Shown here piece after piece: positions 44,959 through 59,700 of a DNA stretch of 64,000 nucleotides (position 1 is the stretch's first letter; each line of letters opens with the position of its first letter). A program made the translations under genes and the position numbers. Source of the stretch: Stichopus chloronotus. Taxonomy: Eukaryota > Echinodermata > Holothuroidea > Aspidochirotida > Stichopodidae. Location: positions 32,611,976-32,675,975 of the forward strand of contig CM037829.1 of the NCBI GenBank assembly GCA_021234535.1, given 5' to 3'. The notes under the pieces were generated by a model, which was not told the origin of the DNA, ran no database searches, and saw only the letters and a list, made by a program, of their open reading frames with translations.

Positions 44959-47900
44959 ATGGCTGACAGCTACAGACAGAAAAACCCAAAGAATAGAAAA
45001 ACGAAAATACAGCTTGTATTCGACGAAGAGAGTAGAAGGTATTTGTGTTTCAACTTTCATACTCATGTGTTTTTCTTATGTCAGGTGTTTGCATCTGCAG
45101 TGGTTCTGCGAAAAACATGGTCATCGCTGCATTTTGCATAAACAGATTTTGGCTCACTGTACAGTAAGTTCATAGTTTAAAACAATTTACCCCCATCATG
45201 GAACTCTCCAGTATACTATTTTGTGTCCTAAATTGTCAGTTTGAAATGGAGATCTCATACATCCTGCTGCTAATTTGCTAGTAATAGTATTGTTGGATTC
45301 AAGTTATTGTATATACAAATAGTACAGTAATAACTAGTGCATACAGCTGCATTCAGAATATAGAAGGTGGGGCCTATTCACAGGCACCTAGTCCACACAG
45401 AATTTCCAAAATGTGCATGAAATCATGAAAAAAATTCCAAGAGTTGTAACCCTCATAAAGTTAAAAATTTTTAATAAAATAAGCAAGAGCAAAAATGAGG
45501 TCACTCATATTGGTCCTTAGAGAATGGACACAAAACCTCTTGTTTACTGTAGAGTATCATTTCATTGACTCCCATATTAAAGTAATAACCCATGTGACCT
45601 TAAATTGTTTGGTTATGAATGGTGTAATTTGGATATCAGTGAAGTATAAAAGCATACTACATGAGGTGATCATTTTGTAATGTTGATAAGTATTTATCAA
45701 GCACTAAATCAGAATACATGTACAGACAACATATACGTATCATGTGTACATTGTTAGACATAACACATAGTTCCATACTTCTTTTTACCCAATTTGATTC
45801 ATGTACAGACAATTCCTCACTGGGTTTCATTCAAGAAAGCTGGAGAGGAAGAAATATCATCAGCAGAAATTGATAGCCCAGCAGAAGGAACAAGTAAAGC
45901 AAATGAGAAGAGAGAAGAAAAAGGCTTTAGAGGAAAGTTTTCCCTTGGATCTCACTTTTAGGGGTATGTCTTAAACTGAATGTCTTTTGAAGACGCACCT
46001 TGTGACTATGTGATGCATTTTGCTTGTGAATCATCGTACATAATGGTTCACTTTAAAAGACAGTGTAAATGTACAATTTCTTTTCATAAAATAAAAGAGG
46101 TGGGAGAGCTACAATTGCCCAACACAAGATGGTAAATATACGTACATGGAATAATTAGAAAAAAAAAGTGTAAATTTTTTTTTGTGTAAAATCATTCATT
46201 TGTATATTACTTGCTTCACTTTTGATTTGAGTCTCCCTTTCTTTCAAATCTAATTTATCTTTCAGATGAATTGATGAAGAAAGATTTGTCAAAGAAAGCA
46301 GCGGTACATGACTTACCAGATCATACTGTCACAGTCACATCTGTCACAGATATTGATCTGAACCCAGATGGAGAACATCTTGGTTTAAATGAGGTAACCA
46401 CTAATCACATCGGTCTCCACCCATCTGTGGATTATCTTTGTATCTCTAACATTGAGTGATAGCTTGTTTTTAATTTATTGTATTGCTGTAGTTATTGGAA
46501 CTTTCCATTATGCATTGAGACAAAGGATTCATAAACAGAGACAAATGGGACACTTAGTTTACCCAATGCACTTTTTTGTCTCGTTGTGAACGGGTGATGA
46601 TGTAAATCTATTGCAAATACACTTCTGTAGATGTTACAAGTGATAACACATACTGTGACCACTTTCACTGAACACTGTTGATACTTATCGCATGTTAAAA
46701 TCTTCATTACTTTTCATGAGAAAGTGGAATTTTCTCCTTGGCCACATCATTTTCATACCTGGCATGGCCTATACAAATCCAGTTTTGCAAATTATGATGA
46801 ATTGCCAAACATGTTATGCTATTATCAACTGTTATCAATATTATCCAATCAGGTGGAGTATGAAAGTGAGAGTGAAGAAGAGACAGTACAAGAAGAGGAG
46901 GAAGATGACTTTGGTTTCCCAAAGATTTTTGAGGAGGCAAACAAGCAGACAGAGAAAAGGAAACTGATAGTAACAAGAGCGACCAAAGAGGACTCAGACA
47001 GGTATGTGAAATGTCTGTTTGTTGAAATGTCTGTTTGTGTAAGACCAAGTGACATGTATGTAGCAAAGAGCTGGCTTCATTCTGAAGGTGCAGATTGTGT
47101 GAAACCCCGAATGACAATCCATTGGAATTGTGTTTATCTCCTACCATTTTTAGCTCATACCAGCTTTTTAGCATACCAGCAGTCCCATGTGGGCCCTTTG
47201 GCCCATTTTATGAAATTCTACAAAATGCTTCTCCTCCTACAGATTATATTGTACAATGCTGATGGTTTGTCACAATGATGTTCAGTTATTGGTCCCTTCA
47301 GGGTGTACAGGAATTGGTAGTCCAAGACCCCATCTGGGCCCAGTGGCCCATTATGTGAAATTCTGTTTGAAATGTTGCTTCTCACACATGCATCCATGGA
47401 TTCACATTTAACTTGGACACAATAATCCTTGGGTGGTGGTTCATGTGTGGTGTACAAAAAAGTTTCACTCTAAGGTCCCATGTGGACCCTATGGTCCATT
47501 TTAGGAAATTCCACAAAGTTGTTCCTCTCCGATATATTCTCTTGTGCAATGTTGATGGTTTGTCATAATGATACTCTGCTAGTGGTTATCTTAGGGTGTT
47601 CATGAATTTGTAGTCTATGGTTCCTTGAGGACCATATGGCCCATTTTATGGAATTCTGCAAATTGCTTCTCCTTCTCCCTTTAAAGGTTAAGTGCCCCTT
47701 TAAACTGTCCTGTACATCTCAAATATCCCTATCGTGCATGAATGATAATTGAGTAATTGGACATTGTTAGTTGGTCTGCTAACTGAAACTCTGTATTGCC
47801 CTTGGGTATGTTGACCAGTATATAGACTTAAAGGGGCACTTTGAGTTGTTGCATGAACTTCAGTTAGTCTTCACAATCATATCACTTTTGTGTCAAGTTT

Positions 47901-49235
47901 CTAGTGACTGATAAATGTTCAACTAAGAGGGTCCTATTATGAGTCACATGTAAATGATCACTAATGAGTCAGTAGCTAATGATTTAAATTGGTTTTGGAA
48001 AACTCGTGACCATTCACTTTTCCACATTAGTCCCAATTCATATAACCACAGCCAGTACAAACCAATAAGAAAAATTAGTAAAAATTGACAGTTGTCATAG
48101 TTATTGGATGTGAATAGTGATGCTGATTATAAGCATTGTTATTCGGTAGTACCCATTAAAATTTTTACAACTTTAATTTATTGACAAAGATCAAACTTCT
48201 GCACTGTTGGAGCACCAGTTTATGAAATTCTGAAAATTGTGCCGTCCTACAGATTCTCTTGTACAATGTTGATGATTTGGTATACTGATACTCAGTGGTA
48301 CCTATGGTTTGACATAATGATACATAAATGGTACCTTCAGGATGTTGAGGTATGAGCCTCTGCACCAATGGTACTCTAGTTGAGATACTGTGTGGCTTGT
48401 CAAAGTTTGATGAAAATGCAAAAGCAAGGATGTGGAGTGTTGCACAGTGTCAGTATTTCTTTTGTTTGGGCTATACATATATTTATTGTCTCTTAATAAT
48501 TTAAGTGCTGGGCTGCACATTGGTAAGTGATATCAATACTTCTAAACAACACAGCACATGCTTCCAATAGAAAACCCATAGTTCATATAGACTTCTTACT
48601 TATACTTAAAAAAAGGCTATTAGGTAATATAAGGCATATCATATGAGTCCCTCCTTTGACTTGCAAATTTGCCTACTTGGCTCATGTTTATCCATGATGC
48701 AATAGTAAAGCAGGTATTTTGTGTAAAGTGGTCAATGTTTAATCAATTTTTATTAAAACTGTGGATTACAGTGTTTATTGATTGATTTGGTTAATACTCC
48801 AAAATGTCTTTTTCATGTCACATGTACTTTGAAGAGATTTTGTCTGTGGCAGTTCTTGTGGCACATATTCAATTAAGTTTACAATTCAGTATAATGTTAC
48901 AGAATGTAAGAATGAAAGCATTTTCTGGATTCCCTCATTTCTTTGTATCAATCTTCCCAGAATCATAGGCTTATCCATATCTTGAAAGAATTTCACTGTC
49001 AAACCACACTCCATTATGACTAACTTTTCTTCAGAAAAGTGATGTTAGTCTGTATTCTTCGTTCCCCCACAGAGTGGAAGCTCGAATTAAGAGGCAGAAG
49101 ATATTAGACAGACATCGTAAAATCAAACAGAAGATGCAACAGAAAAAGAGACGAAAACCTGCGACAGTTCGGGGCAAAAAGGGAAAAAAAGTGGCCACTA
49201 GCAGGAAGCACATAAATTATCACAAGAAAAGGTGA
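44959..49235 (+). CDS. NOL12: NOL12 / RRP17 nucleolar protein, complete, five exons
   Basis: Exons 44959-45038, 45809-45963, 46266-46393, 46853-47001 and 49073-49235 join in frame to 224 residues, with TGA at 49,233-49,235. All introns are GT-AG. The N-terminus is 'NRKTKIQLVFDEESRR', then 'QFLTGFHSRKLERKKYHQQK', a long basic helix 'KQMRREKKKALEE', the conserved 'HTVTVTSVTDIDL', an acidic stretch 'YESESEEETVQEEEEDD' and a Lys/Arg-rich tail 'KRQKILDRHRKIKQKMQQKK'. The domain order and length match NOL12 (human about 213 residues). Family knowledge: it is a nucleolar RNA-binding protein and yeast Rrp17 is a 5'-3' exonuclease for rRNA spacer processing; the basic tail fits nucleolar targeting. 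The gene is divergent to EME1 and convergent with BTAF1. Confidence 0.93.
47180..47670 (+). repeat. Tandem array, monomer about 147 bp, in NOL12 intron 4
   Basis: The landmark 'ggcccattttatgaaattc' recurs near 47,199, 47,345, 47,493 and 47,638. Each monomer also has 'gcttctcctcctacagatt', 'tacaatgctgatggtttgtc' and 'ttagggtgt'. A further degenerate copy lies at about 48,190-48,370 in the same intron. The sequence is unrelated to the EME1-linked arrays, although the period is the same. Confidence 0.8.
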
Positions 49236-52200
49236 CCGTAGCTAGCAACATGAATCTTGTGGGAACAAGCTAGTTTGACACTTTCATGGCTCGGTACCCG
49301 TGGACAAATTCAGACATTTTCAGTGTTTTAGTTCAAGTTAGGTCCTGCCATGGAAGACATCATGGACGATTCTCATAACGTCATGGGAACTTCGTAGGAA
49401 GAGCACACTCAGTGAACAAAACGGAAAAAATATCAGAGGACCATTCTGTTTGCACTCGAGGTTGGCACCAAGTGTTGAATGTTGCATTAATATTGCTAGT
49501 ATTTTGATAATGGAGGGGAACTTACCCTTCGTGTGGAATATTCATTGAGTTGCTCATCTTTGAGTTAAATGTCTTTGAAATGCTTTTTGCCTGCAATTCA
49601 TGACTTTTTAGTTGTTTAGGAACAGATGTTTGTCTCTTATCGAAGTATGTGTGTGAATCATGTGGATGTCATTAGATGACCACCATGTTGTAGTAAACTT
49701 CTCATTTTACTGCAAAATGGCGACCTTTTCGAACAGAGACTGGCAAACTTTGGGATATAGTTCCAGTTTTTCTCAGAGTTTGCCTGTTGATATGAATCCT
49801 GGGTTTTCAACCTGGGGGACATGTCCCACAGGTGGGACATATAGCAGTTTTTGGTGGGACATAACTGCACTATTTCAAGTTTTATTTTATTTTCAAAGAA
49901 TGTTGACGTAAAAGCAGGGAGAACCCCACTCCTGAACCCTATGCTTAAGTTAATAATGCTTAAGTTAATAATGGTGAGATGTAATACCTTCATAAAATGC
50001 CAGTTTGAGACGACAACAGAAAAAGGGTGAAAACCCTCGATGTAAATGCATCAGCCTCTTACTTCTTGTATGTGACAACCATGTCCTGGAATAGATACTT
50101 CTTTGTGATGTTATATATCCAAATGTACTACTAAAATATAATTAATACAGCTGTCACCTGGACTAATTATCTTTAGACCTCTTTGTCTTCATGCACTTTG
50201 AATGCAGAGGATAAACACTGTTCTAATAATGAATCATGTTTTTGTCAGGGTTCCTGCTGTATGGGAAAATTTGGAAAATTATTGTAAGGCTTAACCAAGT
50301 TTTGAAATCTAAGAGAAATTGTGTGAAGTCTTGGAAATATCCTAAAAAATTTTCGGCAAGTGTGGTATCTTTCTCATTCATAATATCGTGATGTCAAAAT
50401 GTCTCACCTCACACCATTTCGACTTTTCCTGTCATAGCTGAAACTTACATAAAACATAAAGAGGAAGGTCATGGAAAATCTTTCATTCAGGAAAGTCATT
50501 GAAAAATCATGAAAATTGATTCACTAAAAAGGGCAGGAACCCTGTTTCTTGTAGATTTCCTTGTGATGGTTATAGACAAAACACGTTTTCACGAGCATGA
50601 CTAGATTTCCATCAAAACTAAATCTTTTGGAGGACATTTGCCACAATAGGACAGTGTGAACACTTGTTCAGAGTATTGTGCAGTGAGGACATTCTGAGAA
50701 AACTAAGTCAAATCAAACAAACATTGGTGAGTAATGTTCATTTTGGCTTTCCATGCAGAAGTTATCCACATTCACATAACTTTCTCTAGAGTTAACAAGA
50801 CGATTATACAGTTTTTGCCAACTTGGAACATGTCTGCACGCAACATTGCTCGTCAACAGGATATCCAATTAAGTTTGTCTGATATAATAATACCCTGAAT
50901 AGATAAAATTGTTTAGTCTAAGAGTTAGGACTTTGCATCAACATATCTGCAAATTCAAAAAATAAATAGAATGTGTTTCACTGGACTCAATCATTGAAGT
51001 TGAGCCACTGCAAGACTTAAATTTTTCAAATGACTCTTACAGCACATGCTGTAATTAACTTAAAAGCCATCATCACATGTGGCACATGTGGTACAAATGT
51101 TTTCAAATTGACTGCAATTTTTCTCATTGGTTTCATGTGGTCCATATATTGCTTAAGAAGGCCAAGTGATGTAAAACTGATGAGAATCAGTGGAACATAC
51201 CCCCTCCCCTTCACCCAAATGAATGTCAGGTATTTACAACATTTCGTCAATAGCATTTACTTACAGTCTTAGACTGAAACCTCTCTCTTCTGAGCCAAAA
51301 AAAATTCGCCCTCAAAAAATGTTCGCAGTCATGTGATGTCATGCAACGAAAGAATATGAGCCATCCTCATCCGTACAATCAATTGCTGCGATGATCTGTA
51401 CATAGTGCTAGAGAGGGGACGCTGGCATTAAACCTGTACAGGTTGCAACATCTTTGCATAACAAAAATGACGGAAGGAGCAACGTCTGTGTAACGCCAGA
51501 AGAAAAATGGTGATGGTCTTTCCTCTGATGGAGAAATTGAACATGAATTGGACTTCAGTTTGAAGTAAAAAATGTTGATGATACTGTAGATGAACAATAT
51601 AGGTTCAAGTAAAAGTACCTCTACTCTGAGTTTAAAGTTGATTGCCAATTTAATTTTATTTCTCAAGATTCATTGATAGCAAGATTTTCACGGTGTCAAC
51701 TTATGACATGAAACACCTTTTGAGTAAAAGGTGGAAGTAAACAGAACACGAACAATGTTGTAGTTCAACATGATTGAACCATGGTATGACATGTTATTGC
51801 AGATTCAAACACCAAGCAACAAGACTGACCATGAGGATAATTAGTTATGATACAAGGTGTTTTCCATAGTTGCTTCCATTTGACAATCAGGCCCGTATGC
51901 AGCTTTTTCAGTGTGGGGATCGATTTTACCACAAGTGGACCATCTTACCCAAAAATTATGACAAATTAAAACTCATTACATGCCTAGCTAACATAGGCCT
52001 ACTATCATAGGCTTAGCAGAACTCCAGATCTTGTGGGGGAACCCCCCCCCCCCCAGATACAGGCTTTACAATACTGACCAATCTTCATTAATCCATTATC
52101 TGTACTGTGCTAACCATACCTCCATATTTTAGACCCTCTACTGAAGAAGTCAAGCATCTTCTAGTATGTAGCATTGCCTAGATTCCAACATGATTCATGT

Positions 52201-53750
52201 TAATTTTTTTTCCAGTAGTAAACATTTAGGTGTGCCAACGTCTCATTCTCACTCCTCGATACTGATTATTCTAATCTGAAACTGAATACTAGAAAAACAA
52301 ACACCAGTTCCATGTTAACCAATCTATTTTCTGCTTTCTTTTATTTTGCTTAGTAGCCACAAAAGGGAATTTGTTTCAGTGAAAAGTTGGATGAAAGGAT
52401 TATCAGTTCACTTATTGCCACAACACCAAACAGGTGAACAGATCTACAGATATCGCTAAAATGTAATACAAATGGACCATAACAACAGTACTGACTGAGG
52501 ATTAATGTCTTCACATCTGATGGAAAACACTTGAGCACCTAGCATCTTGCAGGGGTCATTGTATGGTCACTTTTCTCTGGGACTAGACCACAAGTCAGTT
52601 TTTATTGCTGCTTTTTTAACTCTGCAACACAGCAGCTGTGGTCATACTTAGAAATGTGGAAGACCATGCTAAAATTGACAGTTGAATGTTGTTTTGCTCC
52701 ACTCTATAGTCTGTACTTCCAGCTCATTCTCATGTGCTTCAGAGAACTAAAATCTTGAAAACAAATCTCCAGAGTTATGTCCCTTTTCTTTCTGTCTCGT
52801 GTTGATATACAATTTCATGCAAAAGTGGAAGATAAGCCTAGCATCCGTCTTGCGCAATGCGACATAATTTAGTTGTAGTGCAAGAGCATTCATGCCTACT
52901 TTCATGTAGTGTCTTCCATACAAAGTCATCTCCAACGGAAGAGACTGCATTTTAGAAACAGGAATGTCATTGTCCATATTACAGTATTCTGAGTTCCATA
53001 TCATGATATCACTCCAGTCATTTCATAACCTTTCAAATTCCAACTGAGTTAAGTCAATTTAACTGGAGTTTAGGTATTAGATGCTGAGAAACCAGCTGAT
53101 TTTGTAAAAACTTTTCTTTCATTCACATCCAATCAACAGGATGTTAACAAATTGTGGATGACCTAATTCAAGGTTAATTCGCTTCCTTTTTCTTCTTCAA
53201 TTATAAAACTTTACTCGGTGCCATTTGACTGTAGCACACCGTCCCATTCATCTATAAATACATGGCCAACCACGGTTCATCCATCCGACTGGTATCAACC
53301 AGACTGGATGACCTCGTCTACCAGGCCTACACTCCTATCCTAACATACTAGGTACTGAAAAGCCATGAATGAGTTCCTTCACATTCATCCCTTTCTTCAC
53401 CACCATGTCATAGTTCCTCCAATCAATTAGTATTAACCAGACAGATGATGACCACACCTTCAAGGTTTTGTTCATCCACTTCTCCTCTTCCTATAGCCGA
53501 GCAGCTATGGGTGGTGGTTATGTTCATTTGTGCAGCCACTCCGGCTCATAAAATCATCCAGCCGACTGATACTGTTAAACCATGTGGTGGATGAACTTCT
53601 CAACATCTCTATTGCAATCCTCACACAGTTGAAGTTAACCAACTGTGGATGAACACCTTGTTCATCACATCTTCACCACGATCACATCGTACAACATCCA
53701 GTGGATTTGTACTTCTCTAAGTCATCAACTGAGTCAGTAATAATTCATCC
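49236..53750. other. Convergent region holding NOL12 and BTAF1 3' UTRs
   Basis: No gene was recognised. The first canonical plus-strand AATAAA after the NOL12 stop is at 50,960-50,965. On the minus strand an AATAAA at 52,601-52,606 could serve BTAF1 (about 1.15 kb 3' UTR). Both are unconfirmed. A run of ten or more C lies at 52,045-52,056. Confidence 0.4.
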
Positions 53751-56700
53751 CTACTTCAAAGAAACGATGAAGTCATCCAAGTTGTATTCGTCCGTGTATT
53801 GGCTACTGTCCCACAGTTCATCCAGCCCACTCAAGACTGACTGAACAGATGAGGGTTTGTCAGATTCCTCCATCTTATTGGGAGCTCCGCCATCAGTTTC
53901 CTACAAGGATGATATCAAACATCGCAACAATAAATAAAACAGCAAGTTTGGAGTGTGGCCATTAACAATTATAACAATATGAATCCAAAGTCATCACAAA
54001 AATTTCCTTGGTGATCATATTTGGTCAACCCAATCGGTCCTGAATTATCAATGCTGAGTTAAATGCTGAAGTATGTGTGCATTCTACAAAACACATGCAA
54101 ACTCACCAACTGCAAGACTGTAATTTTAGCATAGTGTCTACTCTCATGTTCACCCAATGCACATGCTGACCAGACTTATACACCTTCTAAATGCCAGTTG
54201 GGAGGTTAAACTGTTATGTTTTAATTTAACTGCCACACCTCTTACAGTAGATGACCTATTATCAGATGATCAAGTAGTTGTATCGGTAGGGTTACCATAT
54301 TTCTCTAAGCTAAAAGTGGGACATAACTTTCCAACACTTATCTTTGGAGGTTGGTTGTGCTGAATCCCTAAAAAATCTTCCAGGGGTCTGATAGGCCATG
54401 ATGCTGAAGGGAAGTGCGTAAATGTATAATGTGCAGATAAGTCAATTGTATTAAAACAAATGAAATTTTACTGTACGTGTACTTAAAACAATGTGCATAT
54501 ACCTGCAATGTATAACAGCGATAGGCCTACATTCATTTTTGAGAAAATCGGGATGATTTGTTTTATCAGCCAGGATGCTAACTTTTCCTTTAAAAATACA
54601 GGACAATCCCGATTAAATGAGACAGAGAGTATCCTGAGTTGAAGGTATTACATTTGTCTGAAACACTGAGACAAATGCATATCTCTAGAGCCATTTGCTT
54701 GACAGGTCTCTAATCTAGATCAAGTTTACTACTTTTTAAACAGTTTGTTGGTAGTGGTGAATGGCAACTTGAGTTCCTTGGGAAGTAAACATGAATATCA
54801 TAAAAAATAATAAAGTTATGGGCTCCAAAATTAATCAAAGACTTGCATTGGTGATTGTCTGGTATCCTTTCGACACTTATCAAAAAGAGTAAGTGAATCA
54901 TGCCGGTGTTCATCCATGATCAACTTGGTATAGGGCCCTTGATGAGCCCATATGGGACTACCTGATCCTCAACTTTCAAATTCAACATGTAACAAAACCA
55001 ACTCTGCAGAAAAATTATGATAGGTCTGTGTACCTTCATATTAGTGATGCTTAGTTGTTTCTAGAAGACAAACTCAAATACAGTAGCAAAGGACTGATTA
55101 ATTCACCTACACAAAGCTTCACTTTCAGCTGGCTGTTCTCTTTTGACAGTCCCTCATTTCTACAAAAGTGTCCTCTCTAAGAGTACAACAGAATGGCTGA
55201 ATATTTACAGCAAAAAAAGTCATCACCCAAAAGGATTGGAAATTTTCAGACTCTCTCTGGGTGAGGATAAACTGTTCTATGCCGCCAAACTTTGCAAATT
55301 CCACATTACAAAGATAACAGTAACAGTTACCTTGTTGAGGCTGAACAGGTCCATAAGCTGAGCTGTACCCATAGACTGAAGACTGGAATTCTCCTGACTG
55401 ATAACAGTGTTGGCGATGTTTAACTTAAATTTCTGTAATCTGTACATTGGTAAAGGGAAGAAAGAAATTTCAGCCAATTCATGATTTAAAGTGGGCATGT
55501 TCACAACGTTAATACAATTACCGACATCATTATGATGACAAAATTGTTAGTATTGATTACAGGATACAGCACCTGCAAATACACACCTAAATAGTCTTCC
55601 CTCTTCAATGGTTTTTTTAAGTTTGAAGTTTACAATGAAGATAGATAAGTGCTGTAACTTTGCATGACCTTTGTATATCATAACTTTCATGATCAGTCAT
55701 CAGAGCTCACTAATTAAAAAGCTGGAACGACATACCACACAGTAAAACCATAAGAGGTGCACTGTGATTTCCTAAACTACCGACAGTTTTGATCTTTAAT
55801 CTAGCCTTCATTAACAGAAAGATTACTCACCCCATGATCTTCTCCTCCAATGTGCCCTTTGTGATCAGTCTGTATACATTAACCACTTTCTTCTGTCCGA
55901 TGCGATGAGCTCGGTCCATCGCCTGAAGAAAGATGTATTATTTTCATTATCCGGTAGGAGATTCATTTCATTTACAATTTCGGCAAAAGTTCAGCTATCT
56001 TGCATATTTGCAATAGACATGCCACAAAATGAATCATCAAACACTCATCTTGTTTCACAGGTACCAAGACTTTCTAAAATGGAAGACTAGGGGCACTGTT
56101 GTTACATCTTTCAATGCAACAAATACAAATAGCCGTTCCATTCATCTTCCACCTGCCCCCTCCCCCACATCCACTATCTTTCTCCAATATGCAACATGTC
56201 AAAATTGGCAATCATGGAAGTAATATACTATAGGGTACATTCTGTCATAAATTACTGTATACTTAAGAAGGATGAATAGAAGTACAAACTGTTCTCTGTT
56301 TGGGCATTGGGTACACAAACTCCTTAGCCAATTAAATTCCTTCGTATGACAGTCTGCAGTTCCCACAAACCATACTTTATACCAGGAGACTTTGAGAACT
56401 GTTGATGTATGACAAGTACACATGAATTACAAGAAATCACTATTATGGATACCACTCTCAAATACTCCATGTCACTAGTTTAAAATGCCTCTAGTGTCTC
56501 CATTTCATACTATTATTTCATTACATGAATACATACACACACATCTTATGAAGGTGGTGATCAAAAGGAGTTTTCATCAATTTTGTGAATAAAGTGCAAA
56601 CTTCAAAACAATTCTGTGGAATTTTTTTTTTCACTGGTCCATCCTAAAGGCCCATCAACTGGGTCCATTCTCAGGTCCCATCTTCTTTAACGTGGCTTCT

Positions 56701-59700
56701 GTTTTTACCTGTAGATCTTTCGTTGGATTCCAGTCGTGTTCCACAAATATGACAGTGTCTGCTCCGGTGAGGTTGAGACCGAGTCCTCCGACATGTGTCG
56801 TCAGGAGCAAAATATCAATGCTCGGATCATTGTTGAACCTAGAATGTTGACCAGAATGCATAAGTGCATTGTGGTTTCATAGATGCTATATACATGGCAA
56901 CATGAGTAATTTCTGTTTCACACGAGAACAGTTGCTGACATATCAAAATGACATAGACATAGTGTATCATAACAAGGTTGCCATAAAAAACCTAATTAGC
57001 ATCAAAGGCTGTAACGCATCACCCCAGACAGTTCAATTCTCCCAACCACCTATCTCTAGTCCTTCCCTCAGCCTGTCTTAAATTCTCCACATGTGTAATC
57101 AAAACAATGGATCCCTGTGTACCCTGTGTAATACGAGCTGCACTGCATCTTTCGAATTTGCTGTCAAGCTAAGAGTTTTGTAACTTAGAACCACTTGAGA
57201 ATTTTTCTTTCCGGGAGGTAAAAATATAGCTTAGGGTGATGCAATACAGCCTTTAAGGATGGTCACAATTGCATATCTTTATGAAGTTATTTCTTCATGT
57301 GAAATTTTAAATATGGCAGAACATCATTCCAATCTTCCCCTAAGGCCGACCTCCCTTGTGTCCACTCTCTGTTATATCTACCTTGAACTATCCTCCACTA
57401 CCCTTTCCCTGTACCCTCCCTTCCCCCACCCTTCCCCTCCACCCTTCCTTTCTATATATCTCTATCTTCCCTGCAACCCTCCCTGTTTTTCATCCCCCTC
57501 CCCTTCACTCATAACTTCACTTCCTCCTCTCCATCCCTAATGACCGGTCTCCTCACCACCCTCCAGCTTCCTTTAGGAAACAAGTCAGTCACCATCATTC
57601 TTAAACAAATTAACATCATTCTCCTGTAATGAATGGACATTTCGCATATCTCACCGCTGCACTACTCCATGTCTCTGCTTGGCGGGTATGCTACCATCTA
57701 ATCTGAGGTAGGTCACAGATGGCATGTGGGCCCTGAAGAAAACAACAACAACAGCAAAAAATATATGAGAGCTTCACAGAGCAATGACCAGCAAACATAT
57801 GATGCAAAGCTAACCTTTGAGATGGCAAAATGAGTTGAATTAGCAATTTGCCTAGAGCTGATTATAACCAACCCATTTCTTGTGTCATGTGACAGTGCTC
57901 TTCATCTTTGATTGTATTTGGTTCAATGAACATCTTCTCAAATTGGTTTTGAGAGAAATCAGTCCAAACATTTACAAAGTGTACATTCCACAATGGATTC
58001 GGGAATTTGCTCACTTTAGTAGGTCGTTTTCGACGATGTCCAACATTCCCTTAAGTTGACAGAAGAGAAGCACTCTATGTTGGCCAACCACTGACTCCTG
58101 GCTCTCGAATCCAACACCACAATCTTGAAGAAGTTGCCTGGTGTTAGACAAAAATAGACATTAATCCAAGAGAAACTTAAATTTACCAGCAATCACTTAC
58201 TCAACATTTCATATAAAGAACACATAAAAGTAATGAAACATGTTGTCCTGTACTGTGTGTGGAAATTTAAGATTGACCTAGACGCAAGAGATTGTCTGCC
58301 CTGACGATTCCTAGACACAAAAAGTCACATCTGACCAAAGTGAACAAATTGTGTGTGATAACAAGGGATACTGTAGGGGGTGGGAAAGACAGGAGGGGAA
58401 GGGGTGAGGGAATGAAGCTGGATAAGGGGATTGTAGGGGAATGAGGAGGTGTGAAGTGAAAGACCTGTTGGAACACTTAATAATTATCTTGTTGCGTTGC
58501 ATCATGTTAAGGATAAATCAACATAGCAAATGTCACAAAAAGGCATAGCAAGCTGACTGATAATTGTGCTTTAATAAAGCCCCAATCTGAGTTTGTCGGC
58601 AAATGTGAATGCAAACAAGAGGTATTGCCCCATGTTCCTCAAACAACAACGTAACCGCTGAATTGAATTTTGGGACAAAAGAAAATAAGTGAAAAAAATG
58701 TCATGATGGTAGACGTAATGGCCGTAATCATTACAAGTATAACATTCGCAATTTCAATCCCCAGATGAAATATGATATTTGCATTCCAGAGAGAAGTTGC
58801 TCTAATAAGAAGCTAAGGAGGCACATCTGAGTGATTAGCAGCTTCCAAACTGTCCTCAAGTTCACATACCTAGCATTTGTTCGTTCTTTATTTTTTGCAG
58901 ATGACTTTTTTCTTTCTACACACTCAGCCTCAAGTGCTAAGTAATGCTAAACTTTGAGCACCCTCATAAATCAATAAACATTTGAGGTATTACGTATGAA
59001 ACTAAATCCGAAACGTTAATGTACCCTAAAATCAAATCTCTGTGATATAGTAAGTGACGACACCTTACCTCAGAGCAGCTAACTTTGGTGCATGCTGGAT
59101 GTCATGTAAGGAAGACTTCTGTTGGCCTAATTTGGCTGAAATTTCTACAAATTTTGGATGGCTAGGAGTCAAGACCAGGAGTGGGTGATTGCAGACTTTA
59201 CGTAAGTATTGTATGGCCTTAGGAAGGAAAGTGGTAAAGAAGAGAGAGGGAGTTACAAAGGTAATCACATTACATGGTCACTGAAAAAAATTTCTTTCAC
59301 AAAAAATATATCTTGCCATTTTTTTTTTCTAGTTGAATGAGGTTAAATGTCTCTACATTTCTTTCACACCACGGTTAGTCCTATTTAACAAGAACATCAA
59401 CTGTGCTGATAGTGAAAGTGCGCGTCAAAACTTTTCGCACAACTGGTACGCATTAGAAATCATATATTATGTAGCAGAGACTTTCATTTGTCACACTTCA
59501 CCTTTTTAGAAGACTACCAATACTTTAAGTTACAAATTATTGATCTGTCATACACTATTACATTAGGGCACACGTATTACATCTTAACAAGACGTTACGA
59601 TAAAAACACACAAAGAAAACCAATGATTCCGAATTTTAAAGGGCTTGTTGAGTTCAGTTGCTTATTGAGTTAAGTCTCATAAGTCATGATATTTTGTCAC

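Noticed and set aside
46692..47278. Long frames on both strands around NOL12 exon 4
   Set aside because: They are shadows: the true exon is 46,853-47,001, with splice sites on both sides.
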